Below, piece after piece: positions 20,776-32,903 of a stretch of DNA of 41,152 nt; position 1 is the first letter of the stretch; each line of letters opens with the position of its first letter. The notes under the pieces were generated by a model. It saw only the letters and a list, made by a program, of their open reading frames with translations. It was not told where the DNA came from and ran no database searches. Source of the DNA: Setaria digitata (lineage: Eukaryota; Nematoda; Chromadorea; Rhabditida; Setariidae); contig RCAB01000530.1 of assembly GCA_003640385.1 (NCBI GenBank), positions 1-41,152 of the forward strand. The letters are read 5' to 3'. The position numbers were made by a program, and so were the translations under genes.

Positions 20776-23435
20776 TTAACAAACTTTCAGTTCACCTAAA
20801 ACATCGACATTATCCGAAAATCGAGTGTGTTTCAAGTTAGTCCGTACTTCTGAATGATCACTTCTTGATGTTTCTTCTGCAAAAGAAGGCAGTCAAAAAA
20901 AGTACAGTTTTTTCTTGAAAACTACAAAAAATAACTATATCATTAAAAATAGCAAATGTAGCAATTAAAATTTACAATCAGTCAAGAGAGGTAGAGCAGC
21001 TATGTTAAATNAGCAAATGTAGCAATTAAAATTTACAATCAGTCAAGAGAGGTAGAGCAGCTATGTTAAATGTACTGCCAGTCATGAAGGATCAAGAAAA
21101 ATTATAATCTACTGGAGAATAAAAAAAGTTTTCACAGTCCTATACTAGATTAAATAATTCAATACTCGTGTCTGAAGATTCACATTAGGTGGTGATTTTG
21201 AAGTCTTTTTTTTTCGTTTTTTTTTTTTTTTTTTTTTTTTAGGAGACCTATATAAGGTGCAGGAAAATAAATCTTGAGAAATTTTAAAAACAAACTACCA
21301 GGTGAGTGCAAATTAAAGAGATCGTTTATCAACACAGAAAATACTCATCAGAAAGGTCCATCACCAAGGGGTTCCAATTTGTGCTAAAAGTTAATTTGGT
21401 ATTTTAGGTGCAGAAAAAAAGAACGAAAGATGAAGAGAAAGAATTCGAAATTAAATTTTATCAATTTTATTAAACAATTTAATTTAATTAAACCTTCTTT
21501 ATCCGACGACTTATTCTTATTCATTTCAACTTGATCGTTAATCATCTTTCCATCATTCATTGTCGTAGTGTTGCCTGCGTCAGAACTTCCCATCTTCAGG
21601 AATCGATCAGTGACGTTGGTAGTTTTCATTCCATCACAATTAACAATATCATCATTAACATAACTTGCTTCAATAAAAGAAATTGCCGTACTAAAACGTG
21701 TCTTCTTGCTATCCTTTCGCATTATTACGCCATTTTTACAGGTAAGTTCTTGATTGTCGATTTCATCTGCATCTTTCGCATCAATGTTGGATTTCTTTCG
21801 GAACATTTCTGGTATTTTACCTGCAATTCATGTGAGAACAAATCACTGAAAGTAGTAAATCATGCAGAGAGAACGATGGAGGACAAACATTTAGGAATAT
21901 TCGAGAACAGAATTATAAAAAAGTATTTCCTCTTTTTTTATTTCAATTAATTATCAGCATTCAGAAATTTAGAAAAAAAATTGTCAATATATGCTGCATA
22001 TCGGTAATTTATATTTCGTTTCTTTTTTTTTTTGAGTCAATTTAATTCATTGCAATAAATGGGAAAGATTTCGAAGTATATTTGGCTCAAACCTTAATTA
22101 ATATTATTTAAGTTAACTAACTAGACTCAATTTTATTTAAGTCAAGATAATATAAAAGCCTATATGATTCTTTACCTCTGGACTCTTTTGGCCCACAAAA
22201 CCAAACACAAAGCAGCAATGCGCACAGTACAAATGGTATCACAGCTATCGATAACGGGATTAAAATCTGTAAATTTTTATATTATTTTTCCAATTTCTGA
22301 TTAATTTGGATTTAATTTAATCTAACCTGAGAAAATTGAGCTATTAATTCAAAGTTCAAAATCAATTTTAGTATTCAAATTACATATATGTGCTATTTGT
22401 CCAATTAAACAGGTATCGAACAAATTAAGTGATGTTTAATGCATTTGTGTCAAAACAAAATCAAGAAAGAAAGGATTTGAACCAGTTCAAGTTGAAATTT
22501 ATAGCAACTTCGTTGTTCGATTGAACTTCGTCTCGTTCGATTTAAAGAGATCAAATCAAAACCATTCACATTGGTATCAGTTAAACTGAAATTTTATCAT
22601 TCTCCAAGACAAAATCCTTGCAAAAGATATCAGCTAAACTTATATAAAACTCTTTTCAATTACTTAATTAATTTCCCATTCATTTGTTTACTTCATTAAA
22701 CTATTGATGATGGATGAAGTCATCATTTTCCGACATGTACTCCTTTTTAAATGTTTTCTTGTTTTAATTAAAATGTCTCCTTTACATGAAGCTTTACATA
22801 AATAGCTGAAAATTGATAGCCCTATCATTAGGTATCAGTAGGTGATAACTAAAAGTAACAATTTCTAGAATTGAATGATTTATAGAATTTGATCTTTTCT
22901 TCCATTCAAAAACTAGTTTTTTACAATTCTTAAGTGATTATTTTAACAATTCACATGCTGCAAGTTAAATTCCTTTTGCTCCATATACATAATGATGACT
23001 GATATTGCTCATTTTCTTTTTCAGTGAAATTGATCATTCAGTTTTAAATTTCGTTTTTGAACAATTCCCTCTTTCTCAATTTTTTTCCTTCAACATAAAA
23101 AATGTGTCGCCTGAACAGTGACTAATATAAGAGAATCTAAATTGTTATATTTCAGTAAAACTATATACTTCAAATTACAAATTACCAAATCTCGATAGCT
23201 TTAGTGAGGGAAAATTTTTCGTTATTGAATATTTAAAAATTGTGTGCTTTGAGTAATTTGTAAAAGAAAAAAAAATAGACTTTAGCATTTTTAATTGTTT
23301 AACTTACATAATAGTATCATTGCAACCAGTATCACAGTTATAACAGACAGGTGCGCCCACTGCTAAAAATGCTGATGGATTCAACAAAATCATCGAAAGT
23401 AATATTCCGCCTGTTGTTAATAATATTGAATTCAT
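20776..23435 (-). CDS. type I membrane protein, Cys-rich ectodomain, long tail (6-exon model)
   Basis: Minus-strand exons, in order: 23435-23308, 22805-22692, 22585-22570 (or 22585-22483), 22266-22176, 21820-21494, 20876-20776. All junctions keep phase, giving 258 residues (287 with the longer exon 3). The start follows TTTATTTTTAG by six bases, which fits trans-splicing. Residues 1-25 are a signal peptide (MNSILLTTGGILLSMILLNP). Cysteines follow at 31, 34, 38, 46, 50 and 67 (VCYNCDTGCND, then YLCKASCKGD, then STCRKM). Exon 4 is a membrane helix (ILIPLSIAVIPFVLCALLLC). The hydrophilic tail holds MFRKKSNIDAKDADE, KKTRFSTAISFIE and, in the last exon, KHTRFSDNVDVLGELKVC. The opening CYxC resembles Ly-6/activin-receptor-type ectodomains, but the spacing is not a clear match. 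Exon 3 is the least certain. Confidence 0.65.
20951..21071 (+). repeat. 60-bp exact duplication around a single N (assembly join)
   Basis: Positions 20951-21010 and 21012-21071 are identical and flank N21011. It lies inside the last intron of the minus-strand membrane protein gene, so coding sequence is unaffected. It is best read as an unmerged contig overlap. Confidence 0.9.
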
Positions 23436-26398
23436 TTTAATCTAAAAATAAATTAAATATTTTAGAGATATTTATAAATTTGATCCATGCCATTTTAACT
23501 TATGATTTCCAGTATTTTAATGACATAAGAAATCAAAACAGCTCCGCTCATTCATAGAGCTTTCGAAATAATCTATACGTATCATTAAAATTCACTTTAT
23601 TCTAAATTCAGAATAACGAATGGGAAAAGAGTAAATTTGAAAATGGTTGTAAAAATGGATGAAAAATATTAGAAAAAAAGTAAATTAATGAACTTTGACA
23701 ATGTATCGCGGCTATATGAGACGAGCCAAATTGTTACAGTTAGAATTTTTCATGAAGATATTAGAAGCAAATGTTTGCATAGCTCGAAAAATGATATGAA
23801 ATGGAAAGGAAATATGATACGGTACTGGGGTGGATAAGAGATGGAATAAAGTATATTATACGATAAATGAATACGCTGCAGGTAATTATATATATACAAT
23901 AATACTGTCAAGTATATATATATATGATGTAGGATAAAACGACATATGGTATATGAATATGAGTGAATAAAACGGTAAATATAAAATACAAATAAGTATA
24001 CAACAGTATAAATGGCATGTAAAGGAAACTAAGTCATCAACTGATACTAAATCATAAGCTGAATTGTGGCAGGCTTTTCATTTCTCAATTCAATGAAATC
24101 TTTAAAGTATGATAAGCAATCTTACGTTATTTTCTACAGAAATAGATTAGGTCTCGAAGCATAATGACATAACAATTAAGATGTTCATTTTAATATCTGA
24201 CCAATCACCTGCAGGTATTCGTTGCTAATTAAAAATTACTTTACCAATTTAAATGATGCCTCTATTGTGATCTCCTAGCAAAAGAAGAGAACAGAAATGT
24301 AGAAACACTTAAAATTTTCATTAAAACAAAAGCAAATTCAATAAAAAAAAGAGAAGAAAAAAGTAAAAGTGGAAGAATTTCGTGGAATATATATGAATTG
24401 TTGTATATAACATTGAGAGGATAATTGGTAACAGCTGGTACTAACCCAGTGATTGATGTACCCTTTTATCTGATCATTTTTAAGTACAGTGAGGAAAAAC
24501 AATGCGAAAAGGAAAATTAGATATCTTTATAGCTGCAATCAAAAAATAGAAAAACGATTTAACAGAAGTTTCGAAGTTCAAATTTGCTATATTTTAGTCT
24601 TCTTAACTTACTGTTTTGAGGAACGAAAGTTGAGGAATGTTTTAAAAGCATAGAAAAAAAAAAAAATAAAAATTGTAATTTTGAAAATGGCTTCATTTAA
24701 CTTACTTGTGTTCGATAATTAAATTTGTCCGATTCCAGTAGTTTTACTGGAAAAGCACGGGAAGTTGGAAAACGTATATGTGTTAATAACTCAGTGTCAT
24801 TCAATTAAATTGTTACTCCTGTATTTAAATTAAAAAATAAGGGAGAATTTTTGGCAACTGAACTGCAGTTTTGAAAGAGTTTTTTTTTTTCAAACTTTAG
24901 AAACAATTTGAATTTAAAATTAGCGGCCCATTTAATTTTGGTCGTATAATCTATATTTGATTTAATAAACTAAGCAGATATTTAAGTTGCAAAATAGTAA
25001 ATGAATGATTCCAAACTGAAAGATATAAAGATCATTTCTTTTCGTCCATTCCGAGCAGGTTTACTAATCATAATTTTGTGAAATTAGAGAAAAAAATTTT
25101 TTCTTAACTGATAAAATTAGGCTCGCTTTTTGGTAGTCTTCAAGAGAGCTTTTAAATGATTCAGGAATTTATGAAACATTTAAATCGTCAGAGTGACACA
25201 TGAATTTAGAAAATAACTGACGAAATAGGGAAAAAATAAAACACTCACCATTTAATTAGTAGGAATGACCGCAATTATTAATTAATGTGACTAAATTTGG
25301 AAAAATAATTGAATTTCCGTTGTACATTTTTGGGAGAAGAGGTCAACGAGCATACTGCAAATGCTAGGTAATGAATTAATTGAAAGTGTCACCAAATAAG
25401 ATGACAGGGAAGGAATGAAAAAGGAACAAAGATCTTCACATATAAAAGAAGGTGGAACATAAGAAGGGAATTGATTACTTATGTATTTATAATAAATGAT
25501 ATATGCAAAAATTTCATATTCACAATATAATTTATGACGAGAACGAAATTATAAAACGAAAAAATTTCCTTGTTAATCTTTTTCAATACCTGCGAAAACT
25601 GGTAGAATGATCCTAATTAATAATCAATTAGGTCATAATTTTACTTTAACATTATCACTAAAAGTGAAATGATTTTGAAAATGGTTACAGAAGAGAAAAC
25701 TGTAATTAGCAGAAGAAAAATTCCTTTAGTTTAATTATTCATTTAAAAATCAGCGCAAAAACCAACAATGTTGGTTAGTGGTAGTTAGGTTAACAATAAG
25801 TAGGTGTTTATCAGTTTTTAGTTTTTCGGTTTAAACAGTACCAATAATTAATTATATTTCCTTTTAAAACTCAATAATTTGGACAAGAGACGAAATCATA
25901 CGAGAATCACAGATCTCTTTATGCCGTTGAAATGAGTAACATGAAATTACTTTTGATGACTTAAAATTCCATTTATAAGATTACTATTCGTTGGATATTT
26001 AGAAATGAAACTACCAAAAAAGTATATAGTTAGATAGATATTGTATAAAATAATCAAACTGATAATTGATCTTATATAATAGATATTCAAATAAATAAGT
26101 AAATAAAAGTGATAATTAAGCAAATACTAATTATATTTGCACTTGATTTCAGTGAAAAATATATAACATATAAACTATTATAATCATGCCAAATCTTTAA
26201 TATTCCCGCGATTCTTTTATTTTTTTGGAATGCTCTATTGGTTAACATGATAATATTTCTTGAAAAAGTTTACGACAAACTTCGAGATTGCTAGAAATGA
26301 CTTTCATTCTGCTTTTTCTTTTCCTTCAGATTTAGTATAAAATTAATATTTTGGTAATTTAAACTAAGACTTGAAAAATCAATAGCTAGAATGTTTTT
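23436..26398. other. gene-poor AT-rich stretch; possible 5' exon of the minus-strand gene
   Basis: Near 24706-24800 the minus strand has an open run (HIRFPTSRAFPVKLLESDKF, then NYRTQ) ending at a consensus GTAAGT donor. It would join in frame to the acceptor at 23442 and read through to the signal peptide of the gene starting at 23435. No start codon or clear acceptor precedes it, so it may be a 5' UTR exon. Nothing else is supportable here. Confidence 0.35.
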
Positions 26399-26758
26399 AT
26401 GATAAGTTCTTCAGAATGGAAAAATTACCTTGAAGTCTCTTTTGAATACTCTTTGATTAGAATAATACGCAATCCTGTTAGTTTCCTATTTATTTCAGCA
26501 TGTAAAAAGAAAGAAAACGAAATATCTTCTGAAGCAAATAGGTTGAAATTAGTACTGCAAAAAGTTAAACCCATTATTTCTCATTCAGATTTAACAGAGG
26601 ACAATATTCAAGCACGTACCTTCTTTCCTGATGCTAACCAATTAATTATCGAGGAAACATTGCCTAACGCATCAAATTTCGCTTACTGCAAAAATTTTAT
26701 GAATCATTTAAAGAATACTACATCCAACATTTCTAATATGCTGTATATTAATAATTAA
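26399..26758 (+). CDS. uncertain single exon or terminal exon
   Basis: A frame of 119 codons opens at ATG 26399. Within it an acceptor TTATTTCAG ends at 26498, so the real exon may be 26499-26758 with an upstream partner that leaves one base. From there it reads ACKKKENEISSEANRLKLVL, then QKVKPIISHSDLTEDNIQAR, and ends in an Asn/Ser-rich segment with NAS and NTT glycosylation-type sites. No domain is recognised. The charged mixed composition is more gene-like than nearby frames, but no upstream exon was found. Confidence 0.35.
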   Translation: MISSSEWKNYLEVSFEYSLIRIIRNPVSFLFISACKKKENEISSEANRLKLVLQKVKPIISHSDLTEDNIQARTFFPDANQLIIEETLPNASNFAYCKNFMNHLKNTTSNISNMLYINN

Positions 26759-29700
26759 AACTTTTATCACTGACGGCCTGTCATTAACAGCATAGAGATT
26801 ACTAGTGAAAGTTGATTTTTATTTTAGTGATAAGTATTTATAATTATATTCAAATGACAAATTTCTAAACAACTATATATTGTAACAATTGAAATTATAA
26901 AGAAGAGAGGAAGGTAACTAACTATAGAAGCATTAAAAGTGCTGTAAAGAGAGTGTTTTTTCTTTGTGGAAATTGAAAGAAATCACCTGAAATTGGAAGG
27001 ATTGGTTTAAAAATGGGCGACCGTTGAAAAATTGGCAAGAATAAATAGCTGAAAAAAAGAGAGACGCTTAACTTTTGTCAGAAAGCAATTTAAAAAAAAA
27101 AAAAAAAAAAAGGAAAAAATGATTAAATGTGAAGGTAGACAGAAGAAACGATAATGTGGAGAGAGAGAAGTTACGAGGGAGTGTTCATCGTAGGTTAGAA
27201 AAAATGCTAAATGATATAGAAGAGGAAGGATATGATATAATATGATGTGACATAACATGGCATTATTCATTCTATCAATTTCCGCCTCGAAATTTGCCCA
27301 TTTTTTTCAGTACATTGTTTAATTGTAAAAACATTGTAACTATCGTTGCATTCTCACCAAGCGGTCTCTTTTTACGGTGATTTATTTGGACAAAAATGAT
27401 ATTTACTTGTTGTTAAAGAGTTTTACTTCATACGATGTGATAAGAGTTTATCATTGTATTGTGAACTTTATCACTCGATTATTTTGAAATGGAAATTTTA
27501 TTTTTGGAATTTGTAAAACTAACTGAAAGAAATAGCCAACCAATACAAAACCATTCAATGATGAACTTATGATTACTTCCAAAAAAACCTTCATTACTTT
27601 ATATGAATTTTACTCATTCTACAGTAACTATAATCCTTTGGAAATTATGAAGTTTAGTTTAGTTTTTTGAAAAAAAAAAATATTCAATGAAACTCTGAAA
27701 TTTAGTGCTGCCACGCAAATTTCAGGATAATAAAAAAGTTCTACTAGCTGGAATGATTAATACTATAATGCAATTTTTTTTTTGTCCATTCCTTTCATTC
27801 GAAAACAAAATTAAGTAAACTTTTCTAGAAGTACCATTTTGGAAGCAAGTATTTTGTAACATTAGCTCAGTTTCACGAATTGTATTATCAGATGTTTAAA
27901 AGATGAACTGAAACGGTGCTATAACAGGAAGCAATTGTGATTGTAAAAAGTGCAAATAATTAAAAAATGAAATGAAAATTGATGAACTTTGCAAGGAAGA
28001 GGAGAAAGAATGGAGCGGAAATTGAAGCACAGAAAAATTGAAGTTGATGGTCCGTTTGTATTTGTGTTTGTATCGAAAGAGACGATGGTTCAAAAATAAA
28101 AACAATTGAAATTTTAAACAAGTAATAGGATTTTGTCCGTGAAAATTGAAATACAAATGAGAGTTATTCAAGGCCAACTTCTGCTCTTCTAGCTTAATTA
28201 ACGAACTAACCATTTCGTTGTAGTGCATTTCCAGTTTTTTTTTTCTTGTTCATTTTTGATTGCAAGAATATTTAACAATACATCAGTGCCATATACGTCA
28301 AGGTCAACGTTCAATGACAAGTGGTCAAGGTATAGACTAAATGTAAACTTATTTCTTTTTAAGCTTATTCCACACAGGATGTTGGAGAAAGTGAGAGATT
28401 CGTAATAATTCGCGTTACATGAGATTTCATTTACTATAAATCAAAACTTTTAAGTATTCCGATTTTAAATCCTTTTCCAATTACATATTTCCATTTTATT
28501 GTTATGGCATTTATTTTTAGACACAGTGATGAACGCTAAAGTATATCACTTCATAAAAAATACTGAATTTTTTTCTTTTTTAATATATTGTAAAAAAAAA
28601 AACCCTTACTTTAAACAAATAGTGTAAGTTTGGCAATATAAATTAAGAACACTAAGTGTCAGAAAATTCAAATATCTTAAATGCCACCATATTCTCGATA
28701 AATTTGGAACTATTCTGAGAGTTGATACTTGCAAAAATGGTAAACGGATTCCTTCAATTTAAAATGAATTTTGATAAGATCAAAATGTTAGAAAAGGTGA
28801 GCAAAACGTATGTTTCGTAAATGGGTTTTCTTTACTGAATCAATATGAAGGTAGGAAAATTTAAATTTGTTAAAAAAAAAAAAAAAAAAGAGGGCAGTGG
28901 AAAGAGAAATAACAGATGAATCGACCGTTAGGAAAGAAATAATAAAAAGCATTCTAAAATGCGAATCATTTACATACACCTCATTTGAAGCCCTCCAAAT
29001 GATTTCTTAACTCCTCAAGTCACTGTGTCGAGATCGCATTGAAATATGAATCTACCACTTACACTGTTTTCATATTTTCATTAATGATAATTGAGACTCC
29101 TTAAGTTAAACAAATTCTTATAAGCTGAAATAGAGTATTTTCACAACCGTCCATATTCAACTGAAGCTGACGCATTTTGAGTAAAATTCAAGTTGAAGTT
29201 CTCAAAGGCCGTTTAGACGACAGATCTACCAGCAAATTAATCCAATCAATCTTTATGCAAATATTTGTCGTAATTAATCACTTCACGATTAAATTTTAAT
29301 GATTTCATACGAGGAAACCAGAAAATGCCAAAATCGATCACCATGAATTGATATAATAGATATCAACACACAACTGTTACAATATTAGATTCGACTGACC
29401 AAGCACTTAATTTCTTAGCTAGTGCAAAATTGGTCGTAAAATCAATTTTTGCAGTGTGAAACAGATGTAGCAGCTGATGAAATCTTTTAGAATCATTATT
29501 TCTTTTTGGCCTTAATTTTCTTTTAGAACCGTAGTAACTTTTCAGTGGAAAGATCAGCAACTTCTCGAAGAATAAAATCTGTAACATCTCATCACAAAAC
29601 CATCCCTTTTAATTCTGTAACCACTATTAAAAACCAGATCCAATTCTCAGGTATCAACAGAACTGTGCATTCGAACCATACATTTATTACTTCCTGTAAC

Positions 29701-30650
29701 TAATGAGCACTTTTTCTAAATTTATTCCTGTTGATAATTCCTAATAAAGGGCGAATAAATTTTTATAGTGGAAGGAAGGAAAAGACAACAGGAATAAACC
29801 CACTAAGCCAAATTCACATTAAAAAAAAAAACAAATAAAAGATAACTCACAAATATATACTAATACAATTTACCTTCAATATGTCACTAAAGATAAAATC
29901 ATCCATTCACAATTGACAACAATGAAATAATTTCATGGTTTGGATAAATACAAAGGAAAAAAAGAAATATAATGCAAATAAGGAAAGTACCAAAACCGTC
30001 CATATCTCAACAGAATTTTCCACAGAATATTCACTCATTTCGATGAGAATTGAAAAGGAAAATAAGATCATAAAAAGGCCCTATGAAGAAGCACAAAAAA
30101 CAAAGATATTTGGTAATCAAGTTTAAAAGCAGACCGTATTTTGAGGAAGAATCATCCCGTAAGTGAAGCACTACGACCCTAACAAAATGTAATATTGATG
30201 GCCAAGATTGCAGTCTGAAAATTATCTTAATGAAATAAAAAAATATATTCGTAATTGAAGGTAGCTGCATTTGTAACTCCGTAAATGAAGCATACTTTAG
30301 GATTTAAGGAAGTGCCTCTTTACTGAAATGTTCATATAACTGAGCAGGGTCTTAATTTACTGAAAAGCCTTGGTCTTTAGAACAATTGGAAGTCCAGCTA
30401 TAAATATGGATGTCAAAAGGTTATGTCAAATCAAAAAACCATAATAGAATAAAGTTTCACAAGCTCAGCGTCTTGAAATAATTTCACGCTCACTTCTACT
30501 ACCGATAGTGGCTATTGCATTGATCACTTTAAAAAGGTCCCAAATAAAATATGAAGAAAGTGATAGGAACTGTAGATAAAGATACAGATCTAAAAATAAT
30601 AGAATTTAAGAGCTTATTAAATCTCCGGATAAAATGAAGACGATAACGCG
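26759..30650. other. gene-poor AT-rich stretch
   Basis: Frames here are Phe/Ser/Leu-rich shadows of purine- and homopolymer-rich tracts (for example the A-run at about 27091-27111 and GAGAGA-rich sequence after it), or short Lys-rich frames such as MVWINTKEKKKYNANKEST at 29935. None has splice support or a recognisable domain. No C1 or RhoGAP exons continuing the neighbouring coiled-coil gene were seen. Confidence 0.45.
28298..28331 (+). promoter_or_regulatory. paired TCAAGGT nuclear-receptor-like half-sites
   Basis: TCAAGGTCA (28298-28306) is the exact monomer element known for FTZ-F1/SF-1-type receptors (NHR-25 in nematodes). TCAAGGT recurs at 28325-28331 on the same strand. No gene start is close by, so function is uncertain. 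Confidence 0.25.
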
Positions 30651-32159
30651 TTACTCTGCACCTGAGCGGTCAATACTTGGAACGCTGTCGAGCAGTCCCA
30701 ACTTACCATCAATTCTGAAATTTAAAGTAGCAAATGTGAGCATATTTAGTTGAAGGGTGATGAAATTAGTTTGCCATTCAAAGAACATAGGCTACATGCA
30801 ACTATGCTTCCATTTTTTGAAATTTAAACCATCAAATAAAAAAGAAAAAAATTGTTATACAACTGCCATACAAAACCGCTGCCGTTCCTTACGGCAATAT
30901 AATCAGGGTCAATTTTGTACAAAACAACGAGGAAAAAGATTACGCGAAATCTTAACAGAAATTTAAAGAAAAAAGCTTAAAACCTCTATAATACATGACT
31001 TAAGAAATCATAACCTTTTTTTTTCCTCTTGAGCTTCTTTATAGATTTGGATCTTGGCTTTTACAATAGATTCTACGATATTCCGTTCTATTGTAAGGAA
31101 TATTCCATCAAAATCTGCAAACATGAATACCTTCAAATTTATTGCAAAAATCTGAAAAAATTTAAGATAAACAATCTGGAAATAAGAAAAGCGACCCTTG
31201 TTTTCTCGTTCCAGTTCATCTTGCTCACACTGAGCGGTCTCGATCGCTGCATTATATTCGGTAACCTGTTTATCGCAATAATCGAAGTTCTTCTTGGCCT
31301 TCCGGACCTTTTCACGCAGCTTTGACACTTCAACTTCCGAATCTAGAAAACTTTGAAGGATGTCAGACAAAAGAGGGAGTTTGAAATTTAAGTAGTCGAG
31401 TATTTAATTAGTTGCAAACGATATGCTATTTAGATCAAGTTACGTGTTAGTCATATAATCATATACCTCGCAAACCACATAGAAATTTCTGCTTTACTTT
31501 TGCAAATTTCTTCGCTTTCTGCTCACTGACGATGATGCACTGTCGCCAATTCTCCACCTAAATAAGGAGGAAATGAGTGAAATCAACGTGAAAACAAATT
31601 TTAGATCTCGGTTTCATAAAATTTCGATATACTAGAAATTCGAATAACATTCAGAGAAAAACTTTCACGAATGCTCCTGGAAAAAAAAGGCGAAAACTTG
31701 CAATTCTCAAATAATCATGAAAATACGGCATAGATTAAGTATAAATTTAACAATGCACCATAACGTTATGTCTACTAATGACCAATATATTACTTTACCA
31801 AATTTATACCCTCACAGCCGAAATAATACCACCAAATGCTGTCACCTTACAAAATCCTTATTCGTGATATTTTTTAATGGGAAGAAATGCATTACAGCAA
31901 CAGGTACGCACAAATAATACGTGACAGACGTAGTACGAGATGTTACGTGCCAAAATGTGTGATGCGTTTAATGCGTGCTTAACACACATACGATGCTGGA
32001 ATCCTTGAATGACATATTCAAACTTTTTTAAAATTAATCAGCAATTTCCTTTAAGTCACTGTGGAAAATGCTTACCTCGTCGTTCCCGCTTCCGATGTCC
32101 GTTTCAAACTGCTTGATACAGTTCATTAGTTCCATCAATTCATTTACTTCACTTGCCAT
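30651..32159 (-). CDS. coiled-coil protein, possibly CYK-4/MgcRacGAP N-terminus-like
   Basis: Five minus-strand exons join in phase: 32159-32076, 31557-31467, 31342-31196, 31114-31015, 30714-30651, giving 161 residues. It starts MASEVNELMELMNCIKQFET, and donors include GTAAGC. The protein is almost all charged heptad-like helix: VENWRQCIIVSEQKAKKFAK, SEVEVSKLREKVRKAKKNFD, NIVESIVKAKIQIYKEAQEE, ending LLDSVPSIDRSGAE. The order (acidic start, Trp-containing helix, long coiled coil, then a SIDxSG-like motif) recalls the region of MgcRacGAP/CYK-4 that binds the kinesin-6 partner in centralspindlin. This is a resemblance from memory, not an alignment. No C1 or RhoGAP domain follows. A GTAACG at the stop could act as a donor to exons I did not find. 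The exon 3 donor (GTCGCT) is weak. It is divergent from nurf-1. Confidence 0.6.
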
Positions 32160-32561
32160 AGCAAAGTCCTTCAATTTTTCACTTTATCTTTGCTTTCTTA
32201 CAAACCGCAGGACGAGTCAACTCAACCCCACGTTCTTTCCCACTGGGGATGAAATGATCTCCAAATGAACTGGAAGTTCCACACCGCCTTAAGAAGCATT
32301 CCCTGGAAGTGAAGTGTACTGCGTAAATGGTTATCATATCTAGGGAATCTGAATCCACATAGCTCAAAACTGCCAGAGATGTGAAGAGCTCTCGAAAATT
32401 TATGTTTCAAATTATATCTTGGGAACTTCAATTTCTACGGTCCTACAACGAAAAAGACAGTAGTCTAGGAGGATTTTCTACGCAAATTACGGTTAACGGA
32501 GTTGATTCTTGAGGTCCGGGATTAGAGGTCATGATTAGAGCTTATCTCGAGACATTCCACT

Positions 32562-32592
32562 GGGAGTTCCCCCGAACTTCTGGGGAGTTCCC
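32562..32592. promoter_or_regulatory. two GGGAGTTCCC motifs
   Basis: GGGAGTTCCC occurs exactly at 32562-32571 and 32583-32592. Related words are GGAGTTCCC (32799-32807), GAGATTTCCC (32809-32818) and GGGAAGTTCC (33136-33145), with GGGAACTTC (about 32425-32433) on the other strand. The word matches the GGGRNWYYCC pattern of Rel/NF-kB sites, but some nematodes lack Rel factors, so the binding protein is unknown. Confidence 0.4.
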
Positions 32593-32903
32593 ACGATGAA
32601 ATAGCGCTGTGTGAGTGTGAACGCATTGCACGCACGCACATACATACACATACGTATCGATCGGTTTGAGTGCTCCGTGCGATTTCGAAACGTGCACAGT
32701 CAGCCAGGGAGCATTGCGATTGTGTGTATGTGCTGGGTATGGGTGATGCAGACGACTTGTCCCAGTCGAGCTCTACAGCACCTCTCGTATTTCCACCTGG
32801 AGTTCCCTGAGATTTCCCGGTGTCACTAAAGCCTAGACCTCTTTAAACAACCACCCAACTAAACAGACGCACTCTTCCTGTGCTAAAATTTCAGCTTCCG
32901 AGC

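Noticed and set aside
22475..22500. GGTTCAAATCC on the minus strand, matching a tRNA B-box.
   Set aside because: The flanking bases do not form a T-stem, no A-box lies at the right distance and no acceptor stem can be paired.
27007..28228. Minus-strand frames of 87 and 110 codons rich in Phe, Leu and Ser.
   Set aside because: They cross A/T homopolymers and purine-rich tracts, contain no domain and lack splice or start-site support.
30757..30966. Plus-strand frame MKLVCHSKNIGYMQ to REILTEI with an acceptor-like TATTTAG just upstream.
   Set aside because: It lies inside an intron of the opposite-strand coiled-coil gene, shows no domain, and neighbouring minus-strand frames are equally open. 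I see no second line of evidence.
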